64,000 nucleotides of DNA from Clostridia bacterium (GCA_017456605.1 JAFTJA010000004.1:124001-188000); one strand, 5' to 3'; counted from the stretch's first letter, positions 33,658 to 43,764 are shown. Made by a program: numbers and translations. The notes: generated from the letters alone by a model not told the origin.

Positions 33658-36600
33658 ATGAAATGGACAGATGAACAGCGTGAAGCGATTGAATATAAAG
33701 GTCAAAACATTCTTCTTGCGGCAGCAGCAGGCTCGGGAAAGACTGCGGTTTTGGTGCAGAGGATAATTGAGCTTGTGAAAAATGACAAAATCTCACTTGA
33801 TGAGCTGCTTGTACTTACCTTTACTGAGGCGGCGGCAAGCGAGATGCGTGAAAAAATCAAAAAGGCGATTCTTGCTGAACTTAAGAATAGCCCTGAGGAT
33901 GAGCATCTCATGAGGCAGAGACTGCTTATGCATTCTGCAAGCATATCAACGGTTCATTCCTTTTGTCTCAACACATTAAAAAATAATATACAGATGACAG
34001 ATTTGCCGGTGGATTTTTCACTGGCTGATGAAACCGAAAATGCAATTTTGCTTAAAGAGGCACTTGATGAGGTGCTTGAGAGGTTTTATGCAAACATTGA
34101 CAAAGACAAATCCTTTGCGGATTTGGTTTCGGGTTATGGCGGAACAAAAAATGATGGTACACTTAGAGAACGGCTTTTGGCACTTCACAATTTCAGCCGC
34201 AGCATGGCGTATCCCAAAAAATGGCTCAATGCGGCAGTTCGTGCATACAAAGATACCTATCTCACGGGTGATCTTTGTGGTGATTGGTGGAAAGAAACAT
34301 TTTCAACTCTCGTAAAGCAGTCAAGAGAAGAAATTTTTGAGATATATCAGCAGATTATAGAAGATACCGAAACAAAGCTTGGCGAGGGACATCCGTATTT
34401 CACTTTCTTGAATGATGAATTTGCGGATATTCAAAGGGTTTTTCAGCATGTTGATGATAGGTGCTATTCCTCTGCAAAATCAGCTCTTGATGGATTCAGA
34501 CACAGCAGAATGGTATCTGGCAGAAGAAAGGCAGAGGCAGCAGAGCTTTCGGAGCAGGTGCGAATCAAAACCTTGCGCGATTTGGCGAAGGGTGTTTATG
34601 CTGACCTTTGCAATGCGTTTGTCCTTGATGAAAAAACTTTGATTGAGCGCATAAGTCTGTCTTATCCCGTTGTCAGAACTCTTAAAAATATGGTGCTGAT
34701 GCTGGACAGACGGTACAGTCGCAAAAAAAGAGACAAAAGTCTTCTTGATTTCAATGACCTTGAGCATGAGACACTGCACCTCCTTGTAAACAAAAAGGGG
34801 GAAGAAACTTCTGTTGCGCTGTCGCTCAGGAACAAATATAAGATGATTCTGGTGGATGAGTATCAGGACACCAACAATATTCAGGATATGATTTTTGAGA
34901 CAATATCTCAAAATAACAGCAACATTTTTATGGTAGGCGACCTGAAACAGAGTATTTATAAATTCAGAAATGCCGTTCCAAAACTGTTTTCGGATAAATA
35001 TGACCTTTATGGAAAAGAAAAGGATGCCGGACACCTCATCAGGCTTTTCAAAAATTTCAGGAGCCGCAGTGAGGTTGTTGACACGGTGAATTTTGTGTTT
35101 CAAAACATTATGTCACCGGATGTGGGGAATGTGGATTATACTCCCAAAGAATTCCTTGTACGCGGTGCTGAGGACTATCCCGATGCCAAAAACAAGGGTG
35201 ATTATGCCACAGAATTGCATCTGGCAAAGGCTGAAGATGAAAGCGGTGAGACCGTTGAAAAATCAGAGCGTATAGGGATTGAAGCACAGATTGCGGCTTC
35301 GCGCATCCGTGAAATGATTGACAGCAAAATGGAGGTTTTTGATAAAGAACTTCGCACAATGCGGCCAATAAGATATAAAGATATAGTGGTACTGATGCGA
35401 AAAACCAAGGATGAGGCACCGATTTTTGAGAGTGTATTTGGCGAAAACTCCATACCGGCATACAGCGATGTGGGACACAGCTATCTTGATTCACTTGAAA
35501 TAAACACTGTTTTGTCGTATCTTGAGATAGTGGACAATCCCCGTCAGGATATACCGCTTATTGTCATATTGCGGTCGCCCATTTGGGGCTTTTCAGCAGA
35601 GGAACTGGCAAAAATCCGTGAATTTTCAAAAGACGGATACTTTTTTGATGCCCTCAAGGCTGCAGCTGAAAATGGCAATTTGCGTGCGGATGAATTTTTG
35701 AAAACCCTTGATGAGCTGAGGGATAATTCCCAAAGCGAGGGCGTGGAGAATTTGCTTTACCGCATTTGTTATGACAGCGGATATTATGCATTGGTGGGAT
35801 CGCTTGACCACGGCAGTGAGCGTCAGGCAAATCTTAGAATTCTGATGGAGCGTGCCACCGAATTTGAGCACACAAAAATGAGCGGTCTGTTCAGCTTTGT
35901 GAATTATATTGAAACTATGCGGGCAGAAAACAAGGATATGACTCCTGCCAAAGCATTCGGCGAGGGCGAAGACGTAGTCAGGATAATGAGCATCCACAAA
36001 TCAAAGGGGCTTGAATTTCCGGTGGTTATACTTTCAAATACTGCCAATGGATTCAACCTGAGAGATGCGTCAAATACCATTATATGGGACGAGCAGGGCG
36101 GCATAGGTATGGATTTTGCGGACAACCGCATGCGTATCAGATATTTGTCGGCAAGCAAGAATTTGGTGGGACTTAAGCTCAAAAAGGATATGATTTCAGA
36201 GGAAATGCGGCTTTTGTATGTGGCGCTTACCCGTGCCCGGGAAAAGCTTATTATTACAGGGACATTCAAACCCTCTGAAAAGAAATGGAAAAATCACGTC
36301 TGGAAAAGTGACGGAACGGTGCCCTGTGCCCATGTGAGAGGTCTTTCTTGTTACAGAGATTGGTTAACAGCTGCTCTTATGAGGCATCCTGGGGCAAAGC
36401 CGCTTAGGGATTATTGTGAAATTCCTGAGACCGAAAGGGATAACAGCGCCAGATTTGATTTGAATACATACATCTATGAAGATTTTAACCGGGTGCTAAG
36501 TGCTGATGATATTTGTATTGATAAAGAAACGGACAAGAAAGAGGAAACTGTGGAACTTGGCGCTGTCAGAGAGATGCTCACGTTTGAATATAAAAACAAA

Positions 36601-37242
36601 GAAAAATGTATGCTTCCGGTAAAACTGTCCGTCAGCGAGGTGAAAAGGATGCAGTCAGATGACGGCGAATATGTGCCGCTGATTGATTCTTTAAAAATCA
36701 CTGGAAGAAAAGGGTTTGAAAGGATAAGTGGTGCAGAGCGGGGGACAATTGTTCATTTTGTTCTGCAGATGATTGACCCCAGAGTGGTGAACAGTGTCAA
36801 AGATATAGAGGATTTGGTCAAAAAACTGAAAGACGAAAAAGTTTTAAATGAAATGCAAGCAAGGGCTGTTGATTGCGAAAAAATTGCAGAATTCTTTCTT
36901 GGCGATATGGGACAACGGCTGAAAAAGGCACAGCGCATTGAAACAGAATTTGGCTTTTACACAAAGGTCACAGCTGACGAGATTTATGGAAACGGTATGA
37001 GTGACACCATTCTCTTGCAGGGAATAATTGATTGCTTTTTTATTGATGTGGACGGACGGGTTGTGCTTTTGGATTTCAAAACCGACAGAGTGCAAGGTGC
37101 TGAGGCTCTTGAAAAAGCAAAAGAAAAGTATAGTGTTCAGATTAAATATTACAAAAGGGCTTTGGAGGAAATACTTGAGGTGACTGTTGACGAGACATAT
37201 TTGTACTTTTTTGAGTGCGGTGAGCTTGTGGCTATGGATTAG
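33658..37242 (+). CDS. addA: ATP-dependent helicase/nuclease subunit AddA
   Basis: AddA is the helicase-nuclease subunit of the AddAB complex that resects double-strand breaks for RecA. The protein of about 1,195 aa begins MKWTDEQREAIE and has UvrD-type motifs: Walker A AAAAGSGKTAVLVQRI, motif II LVDEYQDTNNIQ, GDLKQSIYKFR, motif V VRIMSIHKSKGLEFPVV and motif VI LLYVALTRAREKL. The C-terminal RecB-like nuclease has LLDFKTDRV. The start at 33658 follows GGTGAG; an ATG at 33640 is also possible. Its partner addB, usually the next gene upstream, is absent here; the upstream neighbour is a pseudouridine synthase. Confidence 0.95.
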   Translation: MKWTDEQREAIEYKGQNILLAAAAGSGKTAVLVQRIIELVKNDKISLDELLVLTFTEAAASEMREKIKKAILAELKNSPEDEHLMRQRLLMHSASISTVHSFCLNTLKNNIQMTDLPVDFSLADETENAILLKEALDEVLERFYANIDKDKSFADLVSGYGGTKNDGTLRERLLALHNFSRSMAYPKKWLNAAVRAYKDTYLTGDLCGDWWKETFSTLVKQSREEIFEIYQQIIEDTETKLGEGHPYFTFLNDEFADIQRVFQHVDDRCYSSAKSALDGFRHSRMVSGRRKAEAAELSEQVRIKTLRDLAKGVYADLCNAFVLDEKTLIERISLSYPVVRTLKNMVLMLDRRYSRKKRDKSLLDFNDLEHETLHLLVNKKGEETSVALSLRNKYKMILVDEYQDTNNIQDMIFETISQNNSNIFMVGDLKQSIYKFRNAVPKLFSDKYDLYGKEKDAGHLIRLFKNFRSRSEVVDTVNFVFQNIMSPDVGNVDYTPKEFLVRGAEDYPDAKNKGDYATELHLAKAEDESGETVEKSERIGIEAQIAASRIREMIDSKMEVFDKELRTMRPIRYKDIVVLMRKTKDEAPIFESVFGENSIPAYSDVGHSYLDSLEINTVLSYLEIVDNPRQDIPLIVILRSPIWGFSAEELAKIREFSKDGYFFDALKAAAENGNLRADEFLKTLDELRDNSQSEGVENLLYRICYDSGYYALVGSLDHGSERQANLRILMERATEFEHTKMSGLFSFVNYIETMRAENKDMTPAKAFGEGEDVVRIMSIHKSKGLEFPVVILSNTANGFNLRDASNTIIWDEQGGIGMDFADNRMRIRYLSASKNLVGLKLKKDMISEEMRLLYVALTRAREKLIITGTFKPSEKKWKNHVWKSDGTVPCAHVRGLSCYRDWLTAALMRHPGAKPLRDYCEIPETERDNSARFDLNTYIYEDFNRVLSADDICIDKETDKKEETVELGAVREMLTFEYKNKEKCMLPVKLSVSEVKRMQSDDGEYVPLIDSLKITGRKGFERISGAERGTIVHFVLQMIDPRVVNSVKDIEDLVKKLKDEKVLNEMQARAVDCEKIAEFFLGDMGQRLKKAQRIETEFGFYTKVTADEIYGNGMSDTILLQGIIDCFFIDVDGRVVLLDFKTDRVQGAEALEKAKEKYSVQIKYYKRALEEILEVTVDETYLYFFECGELVAMD

Positions 37243-37254
37243 GAGGCGAAATTT

Positions 37255-38358
37255 ATGAAAGCATTGATTTTTACGGTAACGGCGGGTCAGGGCCACAATC
37301 AGGTTGCCAAGGTCTTGTGTGATTGCTTCAATGAAAAAGGCGTTGAAACCATATCGGTGGATGCTTTTGAATATATAACACCTGTTCTCAAGGAAACGAT
37401 TTCCCAGGGATATCTTGTGTCAACCAAACGATTGCCCAAAATTTATGGCAAGGGATATAGGCTATTGGAAAAGCGGGACGAAGACAGTATGGACAGCATT
37501 GTGGTGAAAATGCTCAGCGGAATTTTATCAAAAAAGCTGGTGAGCTTTGTGAAAAACTATGCACCTGATGTTATTATCTGCACCCACGTTTTTGCGTCCA
37601 TTATGGTGAGTGCCGTGGCAAGCGGCCTTGACGCGAATATAAAAACGGTGGGGATTGTGACGGACTTTACTATGCATCCTTATTGGGAGGATGCGGTGCT
37701 TGATTATTATGTGACGGCAAGTGAACTTCTTAGCAATCAGGCGGATAAAAAGGGTATTCCACTTGAAAAGATAGTGCCAATAGGTATTCCAATCGACCCG
37801 AAGTTTGCCGAAAAGGAAGACCAAAAGGATGCCAGGACGTGCCTTGGCCTTGCTGACAAGACAACGGTTTTGGTTATGAGCGGAAGTATGGGCTATGGAA
37901 AGATAGGCAAAATGATTAAGGAGCTTGATGAGACAAACCTTGATTTTCAGATTGTGTCGGTGTGTGGATATAATGAACGCCTCAAGACAAAAATTGACCG
38001 CATGGAATTTCGGCATACCATACATAATTTTGGGTTTTCGGACAAAATTGACTTGATGATGGATGCGGCGGATTGTCTTGTTACCAAGCCCGGCGGGCTC
38101 ACAACCAGCGAGGCGCTTGCCAAAGGTCTTCCAATGATTATGGCAAATCCCATACCTGGGCAGGAGGACAGAAATGTGGAATTCCTCTTGAACAACGGGG
38201 CGGCACTGAAAATGAGTTCCACATTCCCTATTGATGAGGCGCTTTTTCAGTTGCTTGGGAACAAAAAACGGATTTCTGCTATGCGTGAAGTTATTTCGTT
38301 TTTGGGAAAACCCAATGCTACGCGAGATTTTGTCGAATTTGTTTTATCGCTTAAGTGA
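37255..38358 (+). CDS. UgtP/MGDG-synthase-like glycosyltransferase
   Basis: A GT28-type glycosyltransferase of 367 aa resembling Bacillus UgtP and plant MGDG synthases, which transfer glucose or galactose to diacylglycerol for glycolipids and lipoteichoic acid anchors. The N-terminal domain starts with FTVTAGQGHNQVAKVLCDCF, matching the MGDG_synth domain; the C-terminal donor-binding domain has VMSGSMGYGKIG and DCLVTKPGGLTTSEALAKG. AGGAGGCG precedes the ATG, 12 bases after addA. Donor and acceptor are not predictable with certainty. Confidence 0.88.
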   Translation: MKALIFTVTAGQGHNQVAKVLCDCFNEKGVETISVDAFEYITPVLKETISQGYLVSTKRLPKIYGKGYRLLEKRDEDSMDSIVVKMLSGILSKKLVSFVKNYAPDVIICTHVFASIMVSAVASGLDANIKTVGIVTDFTMHPYWEDAVLDYYVTASELLSNQADKKGIPLEKIVPIGIPIDPKFAEKEDQKDARTCLGLADKTTVLVMSGSMGYGKIGKMIKELDETNLDFQIVSVCGYNERLKTKIDRMEFRHTIHNFGFSDKIDLMMDAADCLVTKPGGLTTSEALAKGLPMIMANPIPGQEDRNVEFLLNNGAALKMSSTFPIDEALFQLLGNKKRISAMREVISFLGKPNATRDFVEFVLSLK

Positions 38359-38388
38359 TTTTGATTTACAAAAGAGAGGAAGATTTTG

Positions 38389-39078
38389 ATGCTTGGAACA
38401 TGGGTGAATTGTATTGCGGTTGTTTTGGGCGGAGGTATAGGACTGATTGCAAAACGGGGAATATCCGAAAAGCTCAACAAAAGCGTTATGAATGCGCTGG
38501 CGCTTTGCGTTCTTTATATAGGAATAAGCGGAGCGCTTGAATGTCAGAATGTTTTGGTTGTTATTTTGTCGATGGCGTTGGGGGCGCTCATTGGTGAGGG
38601 GCTTGACCTCGATGAAAAAATCAGGCGGCTTGGTGACGGGCTGGAAAGCCGCGTCAGCAAAAAAGGCGAGGAGGGCTCGATTTCAAGGGGGTTTGTTGCC
38701 GCAAGTCTTTTGTTTTGTGTTGGAGCAATGGCCATTGTGGGTTCCCTCCAAAGCGGAATATCAGGAAACCACGAGACACTTTTTGCCAAGTCCCTTATGG
38801 ACGGAATTGCAGCGGCGGTGCTTTCGTCGACCCTTGGTGTGGGAGTTTTGTTCTCTGCCGGGTTTGTGCTTGTTTATCAGGGAACGATTACACTTTGTGC
38901 TTCGTTTTTGGAGCCGGTGCTTACTGATGTGATTATTGCAGAAATGACTTGTGTAGGCTCGCTGATTATTGTGGCTTTAGCCCTCAATATGCTGAAAATT
39001 ACAAATATGAAAGTAATGAATTATGTACCGGGGATTTTTATACCCATTGCAATTTATTGGATTTTGGAATTGTTTTGA
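38389..39078 (+). CDS. DUF554-family membrane protein
   Basis: A 229-aa hydrophobic protein with about seven membrane helices and the family pattern GTWVNCIAVVLGGGIGLIAK at the start and LSMALGALIGEGLDLD in the middle; it ends GIFIPIAIYWIL. DUF554 (YdfK-like) proteins are widespread in Firmicutes and have no established function. The ATG at 38389 follows GAGGAAG; an adjacent TTG at 38386 is possible. It is placed between the glycosyltransferase and dut. Confidence 0.9.
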   Translation: MLGTWVNCIAVVLGGGIGLIAKRGISEKLNKSVMNALALCVLYIGISGALECQNVLVVILSMALGALIGEGLDLDEKIRRLGDGLESRVSKKGEEGSISRGFVAASLLFCVGAMAIVGSLQSGISGNHETLFAKSLMDGIAAAVLSSTLGVGVLFSAGFVLVYQGTITLCASFLEPVLTDVIIAEMTCVGSLIIVALALNMLKITNMKVMNYVPGIFIPIAIYWILELF

Positions 39079-39091
39079 TGGAGGTAAGAAA

Positions 39092-39598
39092 ATGAAAAGA
39101 ATTGCTCAATTTGAAAAAGTAAGTAGTGAACAGTTTGTTTTTGGCTGGGCAGACTGTTTCGGCATGGGAAGAGGGATTTATGATGCGTTTGATTATGTAA
39201 AAATTCCCAGACGTGCCACAAAGGGCTCGGCGGGATATGACTTTTTTGCGGTCAAGGATGTGGAGCTTGCCCCGGGTGAAAGTATAAAAATGCCCACCGG
39301 CATCAGGGTGAAGATTGATGAGGGGTGGGTGCTGAAAATTTATCCCCGCAGCGGACTTGGTTTTAAGTATAGACTTCAGCTCAATAACACGGTTGGAATT
39401 ATTGACAGTGATTATTATTATTCGAACAATGAAGGACATATTTTTATAAAAATAACCAACGATTCAAAAGATGGAAAAACTGTCTCAATCAAACGTGGCG
39501 ATGCTTTTGCGCAGGGCATATTCTTGGAATACGGCATCACCATTGACGACGATGTGACAGACGTAAGAAATGGCGGCTTTGGGAGCACGTCAAAATAA
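39092..39598 (+). CDS. dut: dUTP diphosphatase
   Basis: dUTPase hydrolyses dUTP to dUMP and PPi, keeping uracil out of DNA. The 168-aa protein has the trimeric-type motifs: KGSAGYDFFA (motif 1), YPRSGLGFKY (motif 2), VGIIDSDYYYSNNEGHI (motif 3), KRGDAFAQGIFLEY (motif 4) and GGFGSTSK (motif 5). The 30-residue N-terminal extension before motif 1 is longer than in E. coli and is usual for this clostridial type. GGAGGTAAG precedes the ATG. It ends the plus-strand series that begins with rlmB. Confidence 0.95.
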   Translation: MKRIAQFEKVSSEQFVFGWADCFGMGRGIYDAFDYVKIPRRATKGSAGYDFFAVKDVELAPGESIKMPTGIRVKIDEGWVLKIYPRSGLGFKYRLQLNNTVGIIDSDYYYSNNEGHIFIKITNDSKDGKTVSIKRGDAFAQGIFLEYGITIDDDVTDVRNGGFGSTSK

Positions 39599-39607
39599 AA
39601 AAGAGAA

Positions 39608-39648
39608 TTAAAAATGCCGCTTTGGGTATCCAAAGCGGCATTTTGCTA
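39608..39648. terminator. bidirectional terminator between dut and cysK
   Basis: AAAATGCCGCTTTGG pairs perfectly with CCAAAGCGGCATTTT around GTAT, with A and T runs on both sides, serving the two convergent genes. Confidence 0.9.
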
Positions 39649-39657
39649 TAAATTTAA

Positions 39658-40587
39658 TTATTCAAAAAACAAGGGCGTTGACATATAACGTTCACCCGTG
39701 TCGGGGAGCAAAACAACGATTGTTTTGCCTATATTTTCCGGGCGTTTTGCGATTTCTGTCGCGGCATAAAGTGCAGCACCTGATGAGATACCCACCAAAA
39801 TGCCTTCGCTTTTTGCGAGGAGGCGGCTTGCCTGATATGCTGCGTCTTCTGTCACCGTGATTATTTCGTCTATAACCGAGATGTCAAGTGCTTTGGGTAC
39901 AAAGCCTGCTCCAATCCCCTGAAGACCGTGGGGACCTGATGTTCCCTTTGAGAGAACGGGGGACCCTTCAGGCTCAACAGCAACGATTTTCACATCGGGG
40001 TTTTGAGCTTTCAGGTATTTGCCCGTACCCGTTATTGTGCCGCCGGTGCCTACCCCCGCAACAAAAATATCAATTTTGCCGTCGGTGTCGTTCCAGATTT
40101 CAGGACCGGTGGAAAGATAGTGTGCCTCTGGATTTGACGGATTTTCAAACTGCGACGGGATGAAACTGTCTTTGATTTCTTTTGAAAGCTCGGTGGCTTT
40201 TTGGATTGCTCCGTTCATGCCAAGCTTTCCGTCGGTGAGAACTATTTCTGCTCCGTATGCCTTCAAGAGGCTCTGGCGTTCAACGCTCATTGTTTCGGGC
40301 ATAGTGAAAATTGTCTTGTAGCCCTTTGATGCCGAAACTGCTGCAAGGCCGATCCCGGTGTTGCCGCTTGTGGGCTCGATTATCACAGAACCGGGCTTTA
40401 AAAGGCCTTTGGTTTCAGCATCCTCAATCATTTTTTTTGCAATACGGTCTTTTGCACTGCCCGCCGGATTGAAATATTCAAGCTTTGCAAGAATAGATGC
40501 CTTTGCACCGACTTTTTCCGTGTATTTGGACAACCGAAGAAGTGGAGTGCTTCCGATGAGGTCGCTTACTGATTCAAAGATTTTCAT
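39658..40587 (-). CDS. cysK: cysteine synthase A (O-acetylserine sulfhydrylase)
   Basis: A PLP enzyme making cysteine from O-acetylserine and sulfide. The 309-aa protein carries the PLP lysine K46 in [12 protein letters not shown], the [10 protein letters not shown] substrate loop, and the phosphate-binding GTGGTITG. Length and motifs are standard. GGAAAGGGG precedes the ATG. The matching serine acetyltransferase gene cysE lies 5 kb upstream on the same strand, so the two-step pathway from serine is complete in this window. Confidence 0.96.
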   Translation of the reverse strand: MKIFESVSDLIGSTPLLRLSKYTEKVGAKASILAKLEYFNPAGSAKDRIAKKMIEDAETKGLLKPGSVIIEPTSGNTGIGLAAVSASKGYKTIFTMPETMSVERQSLLKAYGAEIVLTDGKLGMNGAIQKATELSKEIKDSFIPSQFENPSNPEAHYLSTGPEIWNDTDGKIDIFVAGVGTGGTITGTGKYLKAQNPDVKIVAVEPEGSPVLSKGTSGPHGLQGIGAGFVPKALDISVIDEIITVTEDAAYQASRLLAKSEGILVGISSGAALYAATEIAKRPENIGKTIVVLLPDTGERYMSTPLFFE

Positions 40588-40638
40588 ATTTAAAAGCCCC
40601 TTTCCGCAGATGAAACCGCTTGAAAAATCAATATGTAT

Positions 40639-41583
40639 TTATTTTTTTGCCAGGACTTCTTTTGATTTTTCCACTATTGTCTTTGTATCAAGACCGTAGA
40701 TTTCAAAAAGTTTCTGAGGAGTGCCGGAACGTCCAAACACATCTTGTGTACCGATTCGTGCCATGGGAACAGGTGCGTTTTCTGCCAGAACTTCAGCAAC
40801 GGCACTTCCAAGACCGCCGATAATGTTGTGTTCCTCAGCAGTAACGATTGCACCGGTTTCTTTTGCTGCTTTTATGATGATTTCTTTGTCGATAGGCTTT
40901 ATTGTGTGAATGTTCACAACTCTTGCTGAAATGCCAAGTTCCAGAAGGGCATTTCTTGCTTCCTGAGCATATGGAACCATAAGACCAGTGGCAATAATGG
41001 TGAGGTCTGTGCCGTCCTCAAGCTCAACGCCTTTGCCGATTTCAAATTTATAGTCATCACCGAAAATGGTGGGAACAGCAAGTCTTCCAAATCTCAGGTA
41101 AACAGGTCCCTGATGGTCGATTGCGGCTTTGACCGCAAGACGGGCTTCGGTGGCATCGGCCGGGTTGATAATTGTCATATTGGGGATTGTGCGCATTATA
41201 CCCATATCTTCAAGACACTGGTGGGTTGCACCGTCTTCGCCCACAGAGATGCCGGCGTGGGTTGCACCGATTTTAACGTTCAGGCAGGGGTAACCCACTG
41301 AATTTCGAATTTGTTCAAAAGCACGGCCCGATGCGAACATTGCAAAGGAGCTGGCAAAAACTATATTACCGCAAGCTGACATACCTGCTGCAACCGACAG
41401 CATATTGCCTTCTGCAATGCCTGCATTGATAAATCTTTCGGGGTATACCTTTTTGAAACAGTCTGTTTTTGTTGATTTTGAAAGGTCTGCGTCAAGAACA
41501 ATTATTCTTTCGTCGCAGCCGAACTCCGCAAGAGCTGCACCGTATGCCTCACGGGTTGCTATTTTTTCACCGATTTTATACAT
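40639..41583 (-). CDS. transketolase, C-terminal subunit
   Basis: Second half of a split transketolase of the pentose phosphate pathway. The 314-aa protein holds the pyrimidine-binding domain (FVNAGIAEGNM-like segment reading FINAGIAEGNMLSVAAG, with the Glu that activates TPP), GEDGATHQCLEDM, and the C-terminal transketolase domain. GGGAGGTG precedes the ATG, which overlaps the stop of the N-terminal half by one base (TAATG), so both halves are made from one mRNA. Split transketolases are common in anaerobic Firmicutes and archaea. 1-deoxyxylulose synthase is excluded because that enzyme is one chain. Confidence 0.94.
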   Translation of the reverse strand: MYKIGEKIATREAYGAALAEFGCDERIIVLDADLSKSTKTDCFKKVYPERFINAGIAEGNMLSVAAGMSACGNIVFASSFAMFASGRAFEQIRNSVGYPCLNVKIGATHAGISVGEDGATHQCLEDMGIMRTIPNMTIINPADATEARLAVKAAIDHQGPVYLRFGRLAVPTIFGDDYKFEIGKGVELEDGTDLTIIATGLMVPYAQEARNALLELGISARVVNIHTIKPIDKEIIIKAAKETGAIVTAEEHNIIGGLGSAVAEVLAENAPVPMARIGTQDVFGRSGTPQKLFEIYGLDTKTIVEKSKEVLAKK

Positions 41584-42428
41584 TATAGTGCACCTCCCAA
41601 AGAATTTATGTATTCATCAAGCTCAGCTGTGCCCATTTCGCACTGTTCAACCGAGGGGGCTGTGCCGTGCCAGCCACACTGGTTTTCCATAAAAGAAACG
41701 CCTTTGCCCTTTATGGTGTTTGCAATGATAATTGTGGGCATTCCTTTGGTAGCTTTTGCCTTTTCAACGGCTGCCGCTATTTCTTCAAAATTGTGGCCGT
41801 CTATCACGATAACATTCCAGTTGAATGCCTCAAACTTCTTATCAAAAGGAGTGGGGTTCATAACGTCACGGATGTTTCCGTCAATCTGGAGGTTGTTGAA
41901 ATCAAGAAAGACGGTGAGATTGTCAAGCTTGTAATGTGCTGCGAACATTGCAGCTTCCCAAACCTGACCTTCTTCACATTCGCCGTCACCGATAATTGAA
42001 TAAACGCGATAATCTTTTTTGTTGAGCTTTCCTGCAAGAGCCATTCCGCAAGCAGCGCTTATGCCCTGACCAAGAGAACCGGTGGACATATCCACACCAT
42101 TGACACCTTTCATATCGGGATGCCCCTGGAGATAGCTTTCGGCATTTCTGAAAGTTTTGATGTCTTCTTTGGGGATAAATCCGCGTTCTGCAAGGGCACC
42201 ATAGAGAGCGGGCGATGCGTGACCTTTTGAAAGGACAAATCTGTCGCGGTCGGGATCAGCGGGATTTTTTGGGTCGATATTCATTTCTGTGTGATAAAGG
42301 TATGCCAAAATATCTGCTGCAGAAAGTGAGCCGCCGGGGTGACCGGATTTGGCATTGCATGTTGCTTCAAGTACCATTTTGCGGATGTTTGCGGCAAAAC
42401 ACTTGAGTTCTTTTGAGTTGGTATTCAT
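41583..42428 (-). CDS. transketolase, N-terminal subunit
   Basis: First half of the split transketolase, 281 aa, with the TPP diphosphate-binding domain: KSGHPGGSLSAADIL, KGHASPALYGALAERG, GSLGQGISAACGMALAGK and IGDGECEEGQVWEAAMFAAH followed by NLQIDG, which includes the Mg2+-binding Asp and Asn. CGGAGGCAAG precedes the ATG. It is translated in coupling with the C-terminal half directly downstream. Confidence 0.95.
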   Translation of the reverse strand: MNTNSKELKCFAANIRKMVLEATCNAKSGHPGGSLSAADILAYLYHTEMNIDPKNPADPDRDRFVLSKGHASPALYGALAERGFIPKEDIKTFRNAESYLQGHPDMKGVNGVDMSTGSLGQGISAACGMALAGKLNKKDYRVYSIIGDGECEEGQVWEAAMFAAHYKLDNLTVFLDFNNLQIDGNIRDVMNPTPFDKKFEAFNWNVIVIDGHNFEEIAAAVEKAKATKGMPTIIIANTIKGKGVSFMENQCGWHGTAPSVEQCEMGTAELDEYINSLGGAL

Positions 42429-42476
42429 TTAGCTTGCCTCCGTTTGATTGAAAATGTTTATATTAAAGCATAAAGC

Positions 42477-43313
42477 TCAAGCGTTTTTGAAACCGTTTCC
42501 CAACACCTCGTGGGCATTGGAGAGAATAACAAAAGCATTGCTGTCGGTGAGCTTTATAATTTTTTTCAGTTTGTTTATTTCATATTTTTTGACCACGCAC
42601 AAAAGGACCGTTTTTTTGTTTTTTGTATAGTGAGACGATCCGTGAAGTGCGGTAGTGCCGCGGTTTAACTGTTCATAAATTTTATGAGAAATTTCTGCCG
42701 GCTTGTCCGAAATGATATAGGCAATTTTTGCAAAGTCGATGCCCTCGAGCATCAAATCCACAATATGCGAACAGAAAAAGAGAGCTATTGCTGAATAGAG
42801 AATAACCTCCCATCGCCCAAAAGTGAGACCTGCTAGGAGAACTATGGAGATGTCTATTATCAGGATAAAACGTCCGATTGAAAAAGACGGAAAATGCTTT
42901 TTTAAAATCTGAGCGGCAATATCTGTTCCTCCAGTGGTTGAACCTGAGTAAAAGACTATCCCAAGCCCAAGCCCCATAAGACTGCCGCCATATACCGCTG
43001 ACAAAAGGACATCGCTTGTCACCGGAGTTATAAAAGAAAAAACATCGGTAAAGACTGACAGTGATACCATCCCGAAAAGCGACGATATGAGAAAGCTTTT
43101 GTCAAAGTATTTAAGGCTGAACAAAAATATGGGAATATTCAAAAAGAGAATGGAAATTCCCACAGGGATTTTTGTCAGGTGATGAATCAGTATTGAAACC
43201 CCGCTAAGGCCTCCGGGGGCAATATCTGCGGGAATCAAAAATAAATCAAGAGCCAGAGCCACAACCAAAGAGCCCAGCAAAACGAAGAAATATTTTTTTA
43301 AAAAAGCAAGCAT
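42477..43313 (-). CDS. YitT-family membrane protein with DUF2179 domain
   Basis: A 278-aa protein with about five to six N-terminal membrane helices (KKYFFVLLGSLVVALALDLFL at the start, IPADIAPGGLSGVSILIH next) and a C-terminal cytoplasmic DUF2179 domain of about 80 residues (KKTVLLCVVKKYEINKLKKI). YitT proteins are widespread in Firmicutes; a transport role is suspected but not shown. GGGGGA lies nine bases before the ATG at 43313; a GTG at 43319 is closer than usual. It is 47 bases downstream of mrnC. Confidence 0.88.
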   Translation of the reverse strand: MLAFLKKYFFVLLGSLVVALALDLFLIPADIAPGGLSGVSILIHHLTKIPVGISILFLNIPIFLFSLKYFDKSFLISSLFGMVSLSVFTDVFSFITPVTSDVLLSAVYGGSLMGLGLGIVFYSGSTTGGTDIAAQILKKHFPSFSIGRFILIIDISIVLLAGLTFGRWEVILYSAIALFFCSHIVDLMLEGIDFAKIAYIISDKPAEISHKIYEQLNRGTTALHGSSHYTKNKKTVLLCVVKKYEINKLKKIIKLTDSNAFVILSNAHEVLGNGFKNA

Positions 43314-43359
43314 TTTCACACATCCCCCAAAAAGTTAATATGTAAAAATGCAAAGACGG

Positions 43360-43764
43360 TCAGTCAAGCAGATTTTTGAGAAGCCCAAGAATTCTTTCAC
43401 TGTCGCCTTTTAAGTAAAGGTAGCCAATAAGTGCTTCGACGCCGGTGGCTGATTTGTAGTCAATCAAATCAGCATTCTTCGGCGGGTGAGAGTTTGTGTT
43501 TCTGCCCCGCTTGTAGACCGCTGTTTCTTCTTCGGTGAGGCAGTCCTTTATTTTTTGATAAAGGTCCGACTGTGCTTTTGCGTTGACCATAGTGATTGCC
43601 GCTTTGTGCAGCTTTTGAACGGGCATATTGAGGTCTTTCAAAAGGTAGGTCCGGACAAAAAGCTCATATACCGCATCGCCTAGATATGCAAGGGCAAGGG
43701 GGGAGTATTGGCTTGGGGGGACTTTTTTGCCCACGTCAAATTCTTTTGTAAATGTATCAAGCAT
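43360..43764 (-). CDS. mrnC: Mini-ribonuclease III (MrnC)
   Basis: Mini-III processes 23S rRNA precursors and consists of an RNase III catalytic domain without the dsRNA-binding domain. The 134-aa protein has LAYLGDAVYELFVRTYLL (catalytic Asp in LGDAVYE) and the C-terminal ATGVEALIGYLYLKGD helix with the second acidic pair. It follows cysS by 21 bases, as in Bacillus (cysE-cysS-mrnC), which supports the assignment. GAGGTAATCTT precedes the ATG. Confidence 0.94.
   Translation of the reverse strand: MLDTFTKEFDVGKKVPPSQYSPLALAYLGDAVYELFVRTYLLKDLNMPVQKLHKAAITMVNAKAQSDLYQKIKDCLTEEETAVYKRGRNTNSHPPKNADLIDYKSATGVEALIGYLYLKGDSERILGLLKNLLD

Noticed and set aside
34480..35103. 207-codon open frame opposite addA
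   Set aside because: Shadow of the conserved helicase motifs of addA on the other strand.
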